Assembly (NCBI RefSeq): GCF_014648815.1 | Contig: NZ_BMRV01000011.1 | Span: forward strand, 222,542 to 286,541 | Source: Streptomyces flaveolus | GTDB lineage: Bacteria > Actinomycetota > Actinomycetes > Streptomycetales > Streptomycetaceae | Length of the DNA stretch: 64,000 nt | Direction of reading: 5' to 3' | Shown: positions 52,711-60,156 of the stretch, piece after piece | Layout of the letters: each line of letters begins with the position of its first letter | Numbering within the stretch: position 1 is the first letter of the stretch | Notes under the pieces: model-generated | Told to the model about the DNA's origin: nothing | Database searches by the model: none | What the model saw: only the letters and a program-made list of their open reading frames with translations | Position numbers and translations under genes: made by a program

Positions 52711-54042
52711 TCACCCGATGCCCTGTCGGTCCGGCCGGAGGGCGAAGGACCGGTCCGCCGGGGCCGGCGTGACGCGTTCCACCGCCTGCCGGAGCAGTTC
52801 GCGGTGGCGCAGGAGGGGCTCGCACCGCTCCGGCGGGGCGAGCCGCACCAGGTCGTCCAGCCCGGCCAGCATGCGCCGCGTCACCTGCGGTTTCCCCGCC
52901 GCGCATCCCCGCACCTCGGTGAACCCCAGATCCACCAGCTCGGCCCACCCCGGCACGGGCTGCACCAGCCGCACCACCCCGTGCCGGTCCCGGTGCACGA
53001 CGGCGTCCAGCGGCCGCCGGCACAGCGCGGCCAGGATCTGCACGACACGGTCCAGCGCGTGCACGGCGGTCGTCGGGTCGTTGATCGCGTCGGACAGGGC
53101 CCGCAGCGCGATGTCGGACAACTGCCGCAGACCGAAGCCCAGGTCCTGGTGGAAGGTGCGCTCCACCCCCACGGACAGGGCGTACCGCAGCACCCGGCGC
53201 GGCGGAGCCGGCCCGCCGTGCACCGCCAGTACGGGAGTACCGGGCACCACGAAGTCGCCCGTTCGCGGGATCAGCCGCAGCACCACCCCGTGCTTGCGCG
53301 CCACCCGCACCAGTCGTGCCACATGTACGTCCCGCAACACGCCGGCCGCCCCGTCGTGCGCCACCCACGACGTCACCGGACCGAGCGCCGGCGCCTCCTC
53401 ACCGGGCGCCGGAACGGGCATCGCCGCGGCCACCCGGAAGGCATCCCCGGCGATCCGCGCGATCACATGGCTGACCCGCATCAGCCGCAGCGTGGCGTTC
53501 ACGTACACCACGAACAGCAGCAGGCTCAGCGCGACCATCACCAGCGTGAGAATCGACTGGACCAGGGGGACCGACGAGACGACGCGGGGGTCGGTGGAAC
53601 TGTCGTGGGAGGTCAGGACGAGCAGCGTCAGGACGAAGGTGGCGAGGAAGACCGCGAAGGTCGCCTTGGTGATCCGGCTGCGGACGAAGAGCCGCACCAC
53701 CCGCGGCGTGAACTGCCCGCTCGCCATCTGCACGGCGACCAGCGAGATGCTGAACACCACACCGATGAACGTCATCATCGCCGAGCTGACCGCCGACACC
53801 ACCGTGTTCGCGTCGTCCGCGAACCGCAGCAGGTCGGTGAGGGTCTCGTAGTCGCCGTCCTCGCGAAGAGAACGGACGAGCGTGGCATCGAACTCCTGTG
53901 CCACCAGCCACACCGCGAAGACACCCACCATGGCGGCGGTGGGCGCGAACCAGAACGTGTCCCGCAGATGCTCCCTGAGCGGCGACAACGCCCGCGGCCG
54001 ACGCCCCCGGCCCGAGCCCTGCGCAACCATCCAGTCACTCAT
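52711..54042 (-). CDS. DUF2254-family membrane protein
   Basis: A 443-residue predicted membrane protein. Four membrane segments occupy about residues 30-190 (FAPTAAMVGVFAVWLVAQEF, MMTFIGVVFSISLVAVQMAS, ATFAVFLATFVLTLLVLTS, ILTLVMVALSLLLFVVYV). A soluble C-terminal half follows, with LGFGLRQLSDIALRALSDAI and NDPTTAVHALDRV, the characteristic DUF2254 region. Function unknown. Single gene, transcribed toward the oxalate operon. Confidence 0.88.
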   Translation of the reverse strand: MSDWMVAQGSGRGRRPRALSPLREHLRDTFWFAPTAAMVGVFAVWLVAQEFDATLVRSLREDGDYETLTDLLRFADDANTVVSAVSSAMMTFIGVVFSISLVAVQMASGQFTPRVVRLFVRSRITKATFAVFLATFVLTLLVLTSHDSSTDPRVVSSVPLVQSILTLVMVALSLLLFVVYVNATLRLMRVSHVIARIAGDAFRVAAAMPVPAPGEEAPALGPVTSWVAHDGAAGVLRDVHVARLVRVARKHGVVLRLIPRTGDFVVPGTPVLAVHGGPAPPRRVLRYALSVGVERTFHQDLGFGLRQLSDIALRALSDAINDPTTAVHALDRVVQILAALCRRPLDAVVHRDRHGVVRLVQPVPGWAELVDLGFTEVRGCAAGKPQVTRRMLAGLDDLVRLAPPERCEPLLRHRELLRQAVERVTPAPADRSFALRPDRQGIG

Positions 54043-54107
54043 GGTGCGACCCTAGGCGCACCGCGCCCGCACACTCCGCAGCGCCGCCCCGGGGAGGGAA
54101 AACGCAG

Positions 54108-54137
54108 GTGAAAGGCACTCCGAAACCTTGGTATGGT
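54108..54137 (+). promoter_or_regulatory. Possible tRNA-Leu promoter
   Basis: GTGAAA and TATGGT with 18-bp spacing, about 50 bp upstream of the tRNA. The match to the vegetative consensus is modest. Confidence 0.35.
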
Positions 54138-54185
54138 TGTCCATGTCGCCGCGGGGGGAACACCCCGCACAGCGACAGACACCTT

Positions 54186-54270
54186 GTCCGGGTGGCGGAA
54201 TGGCAGACGCGCTAGCTTGAGGTGCTAGTGCCCTTTATCGGGCGTGGGGGTTCAAGTCCCCCCTCGGACA
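54186..54270 (+). tRNA. tRNA-Leu (anticodon GAG)
   Basis: An 85-nt class II tRNA. The acceptor stem GTCCGGG pairs with CTCGGAC (one G-T), the anticodon arm is CTAGC-TTGAGGT-GCTAG with anticodon GAG, and a long variable arm (TGCCCTTTATCGGGCG) marks Leu. The T-arm is GGGGG-TTCAAGT-CCCCC. The discriminator is A, and CCA is not encoded. It reads CUC and CUU. Confidence 0.96.
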
Positions 54271-54288
54271 CTCGCACGAAGCGACATG

Positions 54289-54318
54289 AGGACCCTGGCC
54301 GACGGCCCGGGTCCTTTT
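54289..54318 (+). terminator. tRNA terminator with U-tract
   Basis: AGGACCC / GGGTCCT stem followed by TTTT, 19 bp after the tRNA, a classical rho-independent terminator rarely this clear in such GC-rich DNA. Confidence 0.8.
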
Positions 54319-54450
54319 CGCGCACTCCGGCCCCTGCCGTCCGCCGGCGGAAAATCCGTGGCTGCGCCCTTCCCTCACTGCCTACACTCACCGGACGAAA
54401 GCAGACGGGCGCTCACCGTGGGTGCCCGTGACCAGTGAGGGGAGAGCGCC

Positions 54451-54567
54451 GTGCGTGACCGCACCGCCGTCATCGCTCCCCGTTCCCGGTACACGGTGAT
54501 CCTCGTGTCCCGGTCTGTCCGGTGCCCGCTGCGCGGCCGGCACCGGATGCCCGTGACGTTCGCCTGA
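54451..54567 (+). CDS. Possible 38-codon leader ORF upstream of EF-G paralogue
   Basis: A GTG start with an excellent ribosome-binding site (GAGGGGAG, six bases upstream) opens 38 codons rich in Arg, Val and Pro (for example TVILVSRSVRCPLRGRH), ending TGA at 54567, 125 bp before the EF-G-like start. It resembles no protein I know. Its position and strong initiation signal suggest a translated leader that could couple ribosome stalling to EF-G-like gene expression. It could equally be a chance frame. Confidence 0.35.
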   Translation: MRDRTAVIAPRSRYTVILVSRSVRCPLRGRHRMPVTFA

Positions 54568-54692
54568 ACCACGCTCCGCCGCATCCCGTCGACCTCCGTG
54601 AGGGGGCCGGCGGGAACGGCGCGCGCCCGGCGCGCGTCCCGGGGAATCGCGCTGCCCGTTTCCGGATCATCCATCCGAAAGGCCATGGGGCC

Positions 54693-56732
54693 ATGCGCAG
54701 CACCTCCCTCACCACCGTCCGCAACCTCGGCATCCTCGCCCACGTCGACGCGGGCAAGACCACCGTCACCGAGCGGATCCTCTACGCCACCGGCACCACC
54801 TACAAGCGCGGCGAGGTCCACGACGGCACGACCGTCACCGACTTCGACCCGCAGGAGCGCGACCGCGGCATCACCATCTTCGCCGCGGCCGTCAGCTGTT
54901 CCTGGGACGGCCACCGGATCAACCTGATCGACACACCGGGCCACGTCGACTTCGCCGACGAGGTCGAGCGGTCGCTGCGCGTGCTGGACGGCGCGGTCGC
55001 CGTGTTCGACGCCGTGGCGGGCGTCGAACCGCAGAGCGAGTCCGTGTGGCGGCAGGCCGACCGGCACGGCGTGCCGCGGATCGCGTTCGTCAACAAGATG
55101 GACCGGGCCGGCGCCGACCTCGACGCGGCCGTCGCCTCCCTCCGCGAACGGCTGCACCCCGCGCCGCTCGTCGTGCAGCTGCCGATCGGTGCGGAGGACG
55201 GCTTCACCGGCGTCGTCGACCTGCTGCGCATGCGCGCGCTCGTGTGGGCGAACGGCGCGGAGACGCCCGAGGAGCAGCCGGTGCCGGACGCCCTGCGCGA
55301 GGAGGCGGCGCGCAGGCGACGGGTGCTGGAGGAGGCGGTCGCCGAACGCCACCCGGCCGCGCTGGAGGAGTTCTGCGACCGGGAGACGCTGACCGCCGCC
55401 ACCCTCGCCGCGGCGCTGCGCGACCTGACCCGCGCCGGCGACGCCGTAGTGGTGCTGTGCGGCTCGGCCTACCGCAACCGCGGCATCGAGCCGCTGCTGG
55501 ACGCCGTGGTGGCCTACCTGCCCTCCCCGGTGGACGTCCCCCCGGTGCGCGGCACGCACGACGGCACGGAGCAGGAACGGGCCGCCGACCCGGCCGCGCC
55601 GCTGGCCGCCCTGGCGTTCAAGGTCAACGCGACCCCGACGGGACGGCTGACGTATCTGCGGGTGTACTCGGGCACGATCGAGAAGGGAGACGCCGTGTGG
55701 GACGCGGGCACGCGCCGCACCGAGCGGATCGGCCGCATCCTGCGGGTGCGGGCCGACCGGCACGATCCGCTGGAGCGGGCGGTCGCCGGGGACATCGTCG
55801 CCGTGATCGGACTGAAGTCCGCCCGCGCCGGCTCCACCCTGTGCGCGCCGGGCGCCCCGCTCGTCCTGGAACCTCCCGGCGTGGCCGAACCGGTCGTGCA
55901 CGTCGCCGTCGAGGCACGTCGGTCCGCCGACACCGACCGGCTGGCCTCCGCGCTCGCCCGGCTCACCGACGAGGACCCCTCGCTGGCCGTGCGGAGCGAC
56001 CCGGAGACCGGGCAGACCGTGCTGTCCGGCATGGGTGAACTGCATCTGGAGGTCGCGGTGGAGCGCGTCCGGCGCGAACACGGCATCGAGGTCGCCGTGG
56101 GCCGCCCGGGTGTGGCGTACCGCGAGACGGTCGGCGAAGGCGTGGCCGGTTTCGTCTTCCGGCACGTCAAACAGGACGGCGGTGCCGGGCAGTTCGCGCA
56201 TGTCGTGCTGGACGTCGAGCCGTGGCACGAGGGCGGTTTCGTGTTCCGGTCGGCGGTCGTCGGCGGGCACGTACCGCAGGAGTTCGTCCGGGCCGTCGAG
56301 GCCGGCTGCCGGGACGCCCTGGCCGAGGGACCGCTCGGCGGGCACCCGGTGACCGGCCTGCGGGTCACGCTCACCGACGGCCGGACCCATGTGAAGGACT
56401 CCTCGGACACGGCCTTCCGCACCGCGGGGCGGCTGGGCCTGCGCGACGCCCTGCGGGCCTCGGCGATGGTCCTGCTGGAGCCGGTCGTGGAGGTGACGGT
56501 CACCGTGCCCGAGGACGCGGTCGGCGGGGTGCTCGGTGACCTGGCCGCCCGCCGCGGCCGGGTCACCGGTTCCGACACGCGGGCCGGTGCGGCGGTCGTC
56601 ACGGCCACCGTGCCGCTGGCCGAGCTGTTCGGCTACGCGACCCGGCTGCGCAGCCGTACCCAGGGCCGCGGCACCTTCACCGCCCGGCCCACCGGCTACG
56701 CACCGGCGCCGGCCGTGACCCGGGTGCCGTAG
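54693..56732 (+). CDS. EF-G paralogue (EF-G2/ribosomal protection-like GTPase)
   Basis: A 679-residue translational GTPase. G-motifs are HVDAGKTT (G1), RGIT within DPQERDRGITIFAA (G2), DTPGHVDF (G3) and NKMD (G4). Domain II is from about 290, and domains III-V include GMGELHLEVAVERVRREHGI and HVKDSSDTAFR. Slightly shorter than the main EF-G (about 700). The switch I region HDGTTVTDFDPQERDRGITI differs from canonical FusA, so it is probably the second actinomycete EF-G rather than the essential factor. A ribosome-protection role cannot be excluded. The ATG at 54693 follows GAAAGG. The gap 54271-54692 holds only the tRNA terminator and the leader ORF. Confidence 0.9.
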   Translation: MRSTSLTTVRNLGILAHVDAGKTTVTERILYATGTTYKRGEVHDGTTVTDFDPQERDRGITIFAAAVSCSWDGHRINLIDTPGHVDFADEVERSLRVLDGAVAVFDAVAGVEPQSESVWRQADRHGVPRIAFVNKMDRAGADLDAAVASLRERLHPAPLVVQLPIGAEDGFTGVVDLLRMRALVWANGAETPEEQPVPDALREEAARRRRVLEEAVAERHPAALEEFCDRETLTAATLAAALRDLTRAGDAVVVLCGSAYRNRGIEPLLDAVVAYLPSPVDVPPVRGTHDGTEQERAADPAAPLAALAFKVNATPTGRLTYLRVYSGTIEKGDAVWDAGTRRTERIGRILRVRADRHDPLERAVAGDIVAVIGLKSARAGSTLCAPGAPLVLEPPGVAEPVVHVAVEARRSADTDRLASALARLTDEDPSLAVRSDPETGQTVLSGMGELHLEVAVERVRREHGIEVAVGRPGVAYRETVGEGVAGFVFRHVKQDGGAGQFAHVVLDVEPWHEGGFVFRSAVVGGHVPQEFVRAVEAGCRDALAEGPLGGHPVTGLRVTLTDGRTHVKDSSDTAFRTAGRLGLRDALRASAMVLLEPVVEVTVTVPEDAVGGVLGDLAARRGRVTGSDTRAGAAVVTATVPLAELFGYATRLRSRTQGRGTFTARPTGYAPAPAVTRVP

Positions 56733-56738
56733 GGCACC

Positions 56739-56773
56739 GGACGGTTCCCTCCCCGAGCGGGAGGGGACCGTCC
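56739..56773 (+). terminator. Terminator after EF-G paralogue
   Basis: A 15-bp stem with one G-T pair (GGACGGTTCCCTCCC / GGGAGGGGACCGTCC) and a 5-nt loop, six bases after the stop codon. Confidence 0.88.
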
Positions 56774-57089
56774 CCGGCAGGCGCCGTCAGGGGTACGACA
56801 CCACCGTCGACGGCACGGTCGACGGTGCGGACGTGGGCGCGCCGGTCTCGTCGACGACGTACTCGCCGACGTACTCCGGAGGGCTCGGGCGCGGCGGGGG
56901 CGTGGGAGAAGGGGGTATGGGGGGCGGCCCTCCTTGTTCGGGAAGTGAACGTAGTGGGGACGGGGGGAGCGCTCTCCGGCTGTGCATGCTTCATCCACGT
57001 GCACAACGCGTCAACGGTTGCGGGCAGTTCTGTGGCATTGAGTTCAACCAGTGCGTACGTCGGGCCCGTTGATCCTTCTGCCGGTTCCC
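56774..57089. other. Non-coding stretch upstream of the DUF1996 gene
   Basis: The 440-bp gap between EF-G paralogue and DUF1996 gene contains the terminator, an operator-like site at 56964 and a promoter plus operator at 57090-57141. On the minus strand a 66-codon open frame (56787-56987) ends in a Val/Thr/Pro/Ser-rich tail; it has no homology I recognise and is not supported as a gene. Confidence 0.5.
56964..56977. promoter_or_regulatory. LacI-type operator, hybrid of the two forms in this window
   Basis: GGGGAGCGCTCTCC: the left half resembles the CebR-type sites at 1631, the right half the GAGAGCGCTCTC sites at 57128 and 62667. It lies 209 bp upstream of the DUF1996 start codon, 164 bp from the perfect palindrome. 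Confidence 0.5.
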
Positions 57090-57141
57090 TTGACACCCTC
57101 CCGTCGCGCCCCCAACACTCCCAGTCGGGAGAGCGCTCTCC
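57090..57141 (+). promoter_or_regulatory. Promoter and overlapping LacI-type operator of DUF1996 gene
   Basis: A TTGACA element (57090-57095) is followed after 18 bp by a weak AACACT, then by GGAGAGCGCTCTCC (57128-57141), a perfect 14-bp palindrome just downstream of the expected transcription start. A repressor bound there would block transcription. The same palindrome, with one change, lies before the lacI gene at 62667. Confidence 0.6.
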
Positions 57142-57172
57142 GAGATCCCACCGACCTTCCCAGGAGGTCTCC

Positions 57173-58255
57173 ATGCCACGGAGATCGAAAGTTCTGTCCG
57201 GCACCCTCGTCGCGAGCGCGTTACTGCTGACCTCGATCGGCGTCGGCACGCTCGCCGTCGCCGCGGACACCCCGGCACCGGCCGCGCACGCCCATGGGGC
57301 CGGCGCCGGACACCCCATGGCCGCCTCGACCGCCTCCTCGCCCGAGGACCCGGACGGCGACGGCTACATCCCCGCGAACCCGCAGGTCACCGGCGTCAGC
57401 CCGTCCACGAAGGAGCCGCCGCACCGCTACTTCCACGAGTTCCAGGCCAACTGCTCGGTGACCCACACGGCGCCCGACGATCCGATCGTCTACCCGCAGC
57501 AGCCCGGCACGTCCCACGACCACACCTTCATGGGCAACACCACGACGAACGCGTACAGCACGACGGCCTCGCTCGACGCGGGGCCCACCACGTGCCGCGC
57601 CCCCGGCGACCGGTCGGGGTACTGGATGCCGACCATGTTCAACGGTGACGAGCCGGTGCTGCCGGTCGGTCCGCAGACCATCTACTACAAGGCCGGCGTC
57701 ACCGACTACACCAGCGTGCGGCCCTTCCCCAAGGGCCTGCGGTACGTCGTCGGCAGCCCCCTGCAGAGCGCCCAGGAGTTCCGCGACCACCCCGGCTTCG
57801 TCGAGGGCTGGGAATGCGGTGACAGCTTCTTCAACGTCGCCTTCCCCGCCGACTGCCCGTCCCGTCCGGACGTCCAGGTCAACATCCGTTTCCAGGCGCC
57901 CAGTTGCTGGGACGGCAAGCACCTCGACACGCCGGACCACAAGAGCCACATGGCCTATCCGGTGGTCAACCCCGGTACCAACAACAACATCTGCCCGGCC
58001 AGTCACCCGGTCGCCCTGCCGATGATCGAGTTCAAGATGGCCTTCCCGGTCAACGGCGACCTCTCGCGGGTCCGGCTGGCCAGCGGTCCGAGCCACTCGT
58101 TCCACTACGACTTCTTCAACGCCTGGGACGAACCCACCCTCGAGGCCATGGTCGACCACTGCATCGTCGGCGGCCTCCAGTGCAACGCACGCGGCTACGA
58201 CGAGACCCACCCCGAGGCCGGCGCGGCCCTGAACGAGCACTACGAACTGCCCTGA
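57173..58255 (+). CDS. Secreted DUF1996-family protein
   Basis: A 360-residue exported protein. A signal peptide (about 1-30, ALLLTSIGVGTLAVAA) is followed by a His/Ala/Gly-rich spacer and the DUF1996 domain (about 75-335). Characteristic elements are EFQANCSVTHTAPDDPIVYP, TSHDHTFMGN, YWMPTMFNGDEPVLP, CWDGKHLDTPDHKSHMAYP and HSFHYDFFNAWDE. The domain is common in fungal and actinomycete secreted proteins; I know no proven activity. Conserved Cys, His and Asp suggest a disulfide-bonded extracellular protein, possibly polysaccharide-related, in line with the glycosidases downstream. The ATG follows AGGAGG. Confidence 0.9.
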   Translation: MPRRSKVLSGTLVASALLLTSIGVGTLAVAADTPAPAAHAHGAGAGHPMAASTASSPEDPDGDGYIPANPQVTGVSPSTKEPPHRYFHEFQANCSVTHTAPDDPIVYPQQPGTSHDHTFMGNTTTNAYSTTASLDAGPTTCRAPGDRSGYWMPTMFNGDEPVLPVGPQTIYYKAGVTDYTSVRPFPKGLRYVVGSPLQSAQEFRDHPGFVEGWECGDSFFNVAFPADCPSRPDVQVNIRFQAPSCWDGKHLDTPDHKSHMAYPVVNPGTNNNICPASHPVALPMIEFKMAFPVNGDLSRVRLASGPSHSFHYDFFNAWDEPTLEAMVDHCIVGGLQCNARGYDETHPEAGAALNEHYELP

Positions 58256-58375
58256 CGCGCCCTCCCCCCACCTGGCCGGCGCCCGGACGACGAGACGGCC
58301 CCACCGAACGGGCCGGCCCGACCGTCCACGCCCCGCGACGGCCGGGGCCGCCCCCACCCCGCACCCGGAGACCCG

Positions 58376-60127
58376 ATGAGCCGACCGCCCACCCCTGCCC
58401 GGGGAGTCACCGCACCCCTGACCGCCGCCCTCCTCGCCGCCGGCGCCCTCGCCGCCCTCCCCGCCCCGCAGGCGCACGCCGCAGGCAGCGTCGTGAAGGT
58501 CACCGGCGGCCAGGGAGACTGGCAGCTGACCGTGAACGGCAGCCCGTACCAGATCAAGGGCCTGACCTGGGGCCCCTCCGTCGCCGACGCCGACCGGTAC
58601 ATGCCCGACCTGAAGTCCATGGGCGTCAACACGATCCGCACCTGGGGCACCGACGCGAGCAGCAGGCCACTGTTCGACTCCGCCGCCGCACACGGCGTCA
58701 AGGTCATCGCCGGCTTCTGGCTCCAGCCCGGCGGCGGCCCGGGCAGCGGCGGCTGCGTGAACTACCTGACCGACACCGCGTACAAGGACCGGATGCTCGC
58801 CGAGTTCCCCCGGTGGGTCCAGGAGTACAAGGACCACCCCGGCGTCCTGATGTGGAACGTCGGCAACGAGTCGGTGCTCGGCCTGCAGAACTGCTACAGC
58901 GGCGACGAGCTGGAACGCCAGCGCAACGCCTACACCACCTTCGTCAACGACGTCACCCGGAAGATCCACGCCGTCGACCCGAACCACCCGGTCACCTCCA
59001 CCGACGCCTGGGCCGGCGCCTGGCCGTACTACAAGAAGAACGCCCCCGACCTCGACCTGTACGCCGTCAACTCTTACCACGCGGTCTGCGACGTCCGGAC
59101 CGCCTGGGCGCAGGGCGGCTACACCAAGCCCTACATCGTCACCGAGTCCGGCCCGGCCGGTGAGTGGGAGGTCCCGGACGACGCCAACGGCGTACCGGAG
59201 GAACCCACCGACCAGGCCAAGGCCGAGGGCTACACCGAGGCCTGGAACTGCGTCACCGGACACCGCGGCGTCGCCCTGGGCGCCACCCTGTTCCACTACG
59301 GCACCGAGTACGACTTCGGCGGCATCTGGTTCAACCTGCTGCCCGCCGGACAGAAGCGGCTGTCCTACTACGCCGTGAAGCGGGCCTACGGCGCGGACAC
59401 CTCGCGCGACAACACCCCGCCCGTCGTCACCGGCTTCGGCGTCGAGGGCGACGCGGGCAAGGTCCAGGCGGGCAAGGACCTGGTGCTCACGGTCCGCGCC
59501 GACGACCCGGACGGCGACTCCCTCGCCTACGAGGTGCTCACCAACAGCAACTACATCGACCAGAGCAAGCAGCTGACGCCGGTCCCCTTCACCGACCTCG
59601 GCGGCGGGCGCCTCAGGCTCACCGCCCCCGACCGGCCCGGTGTGTGGAAGCTGTACGTCAAGGCCACCGACGGCAAGGGCAACGTCGGCGTGGAGACCCT
59701 CTCGGCGCGGGTCGTGCCGCCCGCCGTGGACGGCACGAACGTGGCCCTCGGCAGACCGGCGACCGCCTCCTCGTACCAGGCGAGCTACGGCGGCTGCCCC
59801 TGCACCGCCGCCAACGCCGTGGACGGCAACCCGGACACCCGCTGGGCCAGCGACTGGAGCGACCCGCAGTGGCTGCGCGTGGACCTCGGCACACGCACCT
59901 CGTTCCGCCACGTGCAACTGCACTGGGAGTCCTCCTACGCCAAGGCCTACACCGTGCAGACCTCCGACGACGGGAGCAACTGGCGGACCGTGCGCACGGT
60001 GACCGACGGCAACGGCGGCGTCGACGACCTCGACGTGACCGGTACCGGCCGCTACGTCCGCGTCAACGGCACCGCGCGCGGCACCGGCTACGGCTACTCG
60101 CTGTACGAGTTCGGCGTCTACAACTGA
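58376..60127 (+). CDS. Secreted clan GH-A glycosidase with Ig-like and CBM32 (F5/8 type C) domains
   Basis: A 583-residue exported enzyme. Signal peptide (about 1-35), a (beta/alpha)8 catalytic domain (about 38-345) with acid/base Glu in MWNVGNESVLGL and nucleophile Glu in PYIVTESGPAGEW, a beta-sandwich (about 347-445, VRADDPDGDSLAYEV), and a C-terminal discoidin-type CBM32 (about 450-583; NAVDGNPDTRWASDWSDPQW). The barrel resembles GH2 catalytic domains and GH5; substrate probably a plant beta-glycan. It follows the DUF1996 gene after 120 bp and precedes GH3, which could finish its oligosaccharides. The ATG follows CGGAGA. Confidence 0.87.
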   Translation: MSRPPTPARGVTAPLTAALLAAGALAALPAPQAHAAGSVVKVTGGQGDWQLTVNGSPYQIKGLTWGPSVADADRYMPDLKSMGVNTIRTWGTDASSRPLFDSAAAHGVKVIAGFWLQPGGGPGSGGCVNYLTDTAYKDRMLAEFPRWVQEYKDHPGVLMWNVGNESVLGLQNCYSGDELERQRNAYTTFVNDVTRKIHAVDPNHPVTSTDAWAGAWPYYKKNAPDLDLYAVNSYHAVCDVRTAWAQGGYTKPYIVTESGPAGEWEVPDDANGVPEEPTDQAKAEGYTEAWNCVTGHRGVALGATLFHYGTEYDFGGIWFNLLPAGQKRLSYYAVKRAYGADTSRDNTPPVVTGFGVEGDAGKVQAGKDLVLTVRADDPDGDSLAYEVLTNSNYIDQSKQLTPVPFTDLGGGRLRLTAPDRPGVWKLYVKATDGKGNVGVETLSARVVPPAVDGTNVALGRPATASSYQASYGGCPCTAANAVDGNPDTRWASDWSDPQWLRVDLGTRTSFRHVQLHWESSYAKAYTVQTSDDGSNWRTVRTVTDGNGGVDDLDVTGTGRYVRVNGTARGTGYGYSLYEFGVYN

Positions 60128-60156
60128 CCAGCAGTCACGATGAAGGGTTGACCCGG

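Noticed and set aside
54693..56732. Tetracycline resistance ribosomal protection protein (OtrA/TetM type)
   Set aside because: Possible by fold, but the N-terminus TVRNLGILAHVDAGKTTVTE and switch regions look more like the second actinomycete EF-G. Kept as an alternative only.
56787..56987. A 66-codon minus-strand ORF with a Val/Thr/Ser/Pro-rich end
   Set aside because: Its first half is poly-Pro noise, there is no ribosome-binding site, and it overlaps the operator region of the DUF1996 gene.
57128..57141. CebR binding site
   Set aside because: Differs from the CebR palindrome at two positions in each half and recurs before the local lacI gene, so the local LacI is the more likely binder.
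59164..60156. An upstream extension of the GH3 frame by 331 codons
   Set aside because: The extension overlaps the CBM32 glycosidase in another frame and is Arg-rich noise. The GH3 domain starts just after the GTG at 60157 with a ribosome-binding site.
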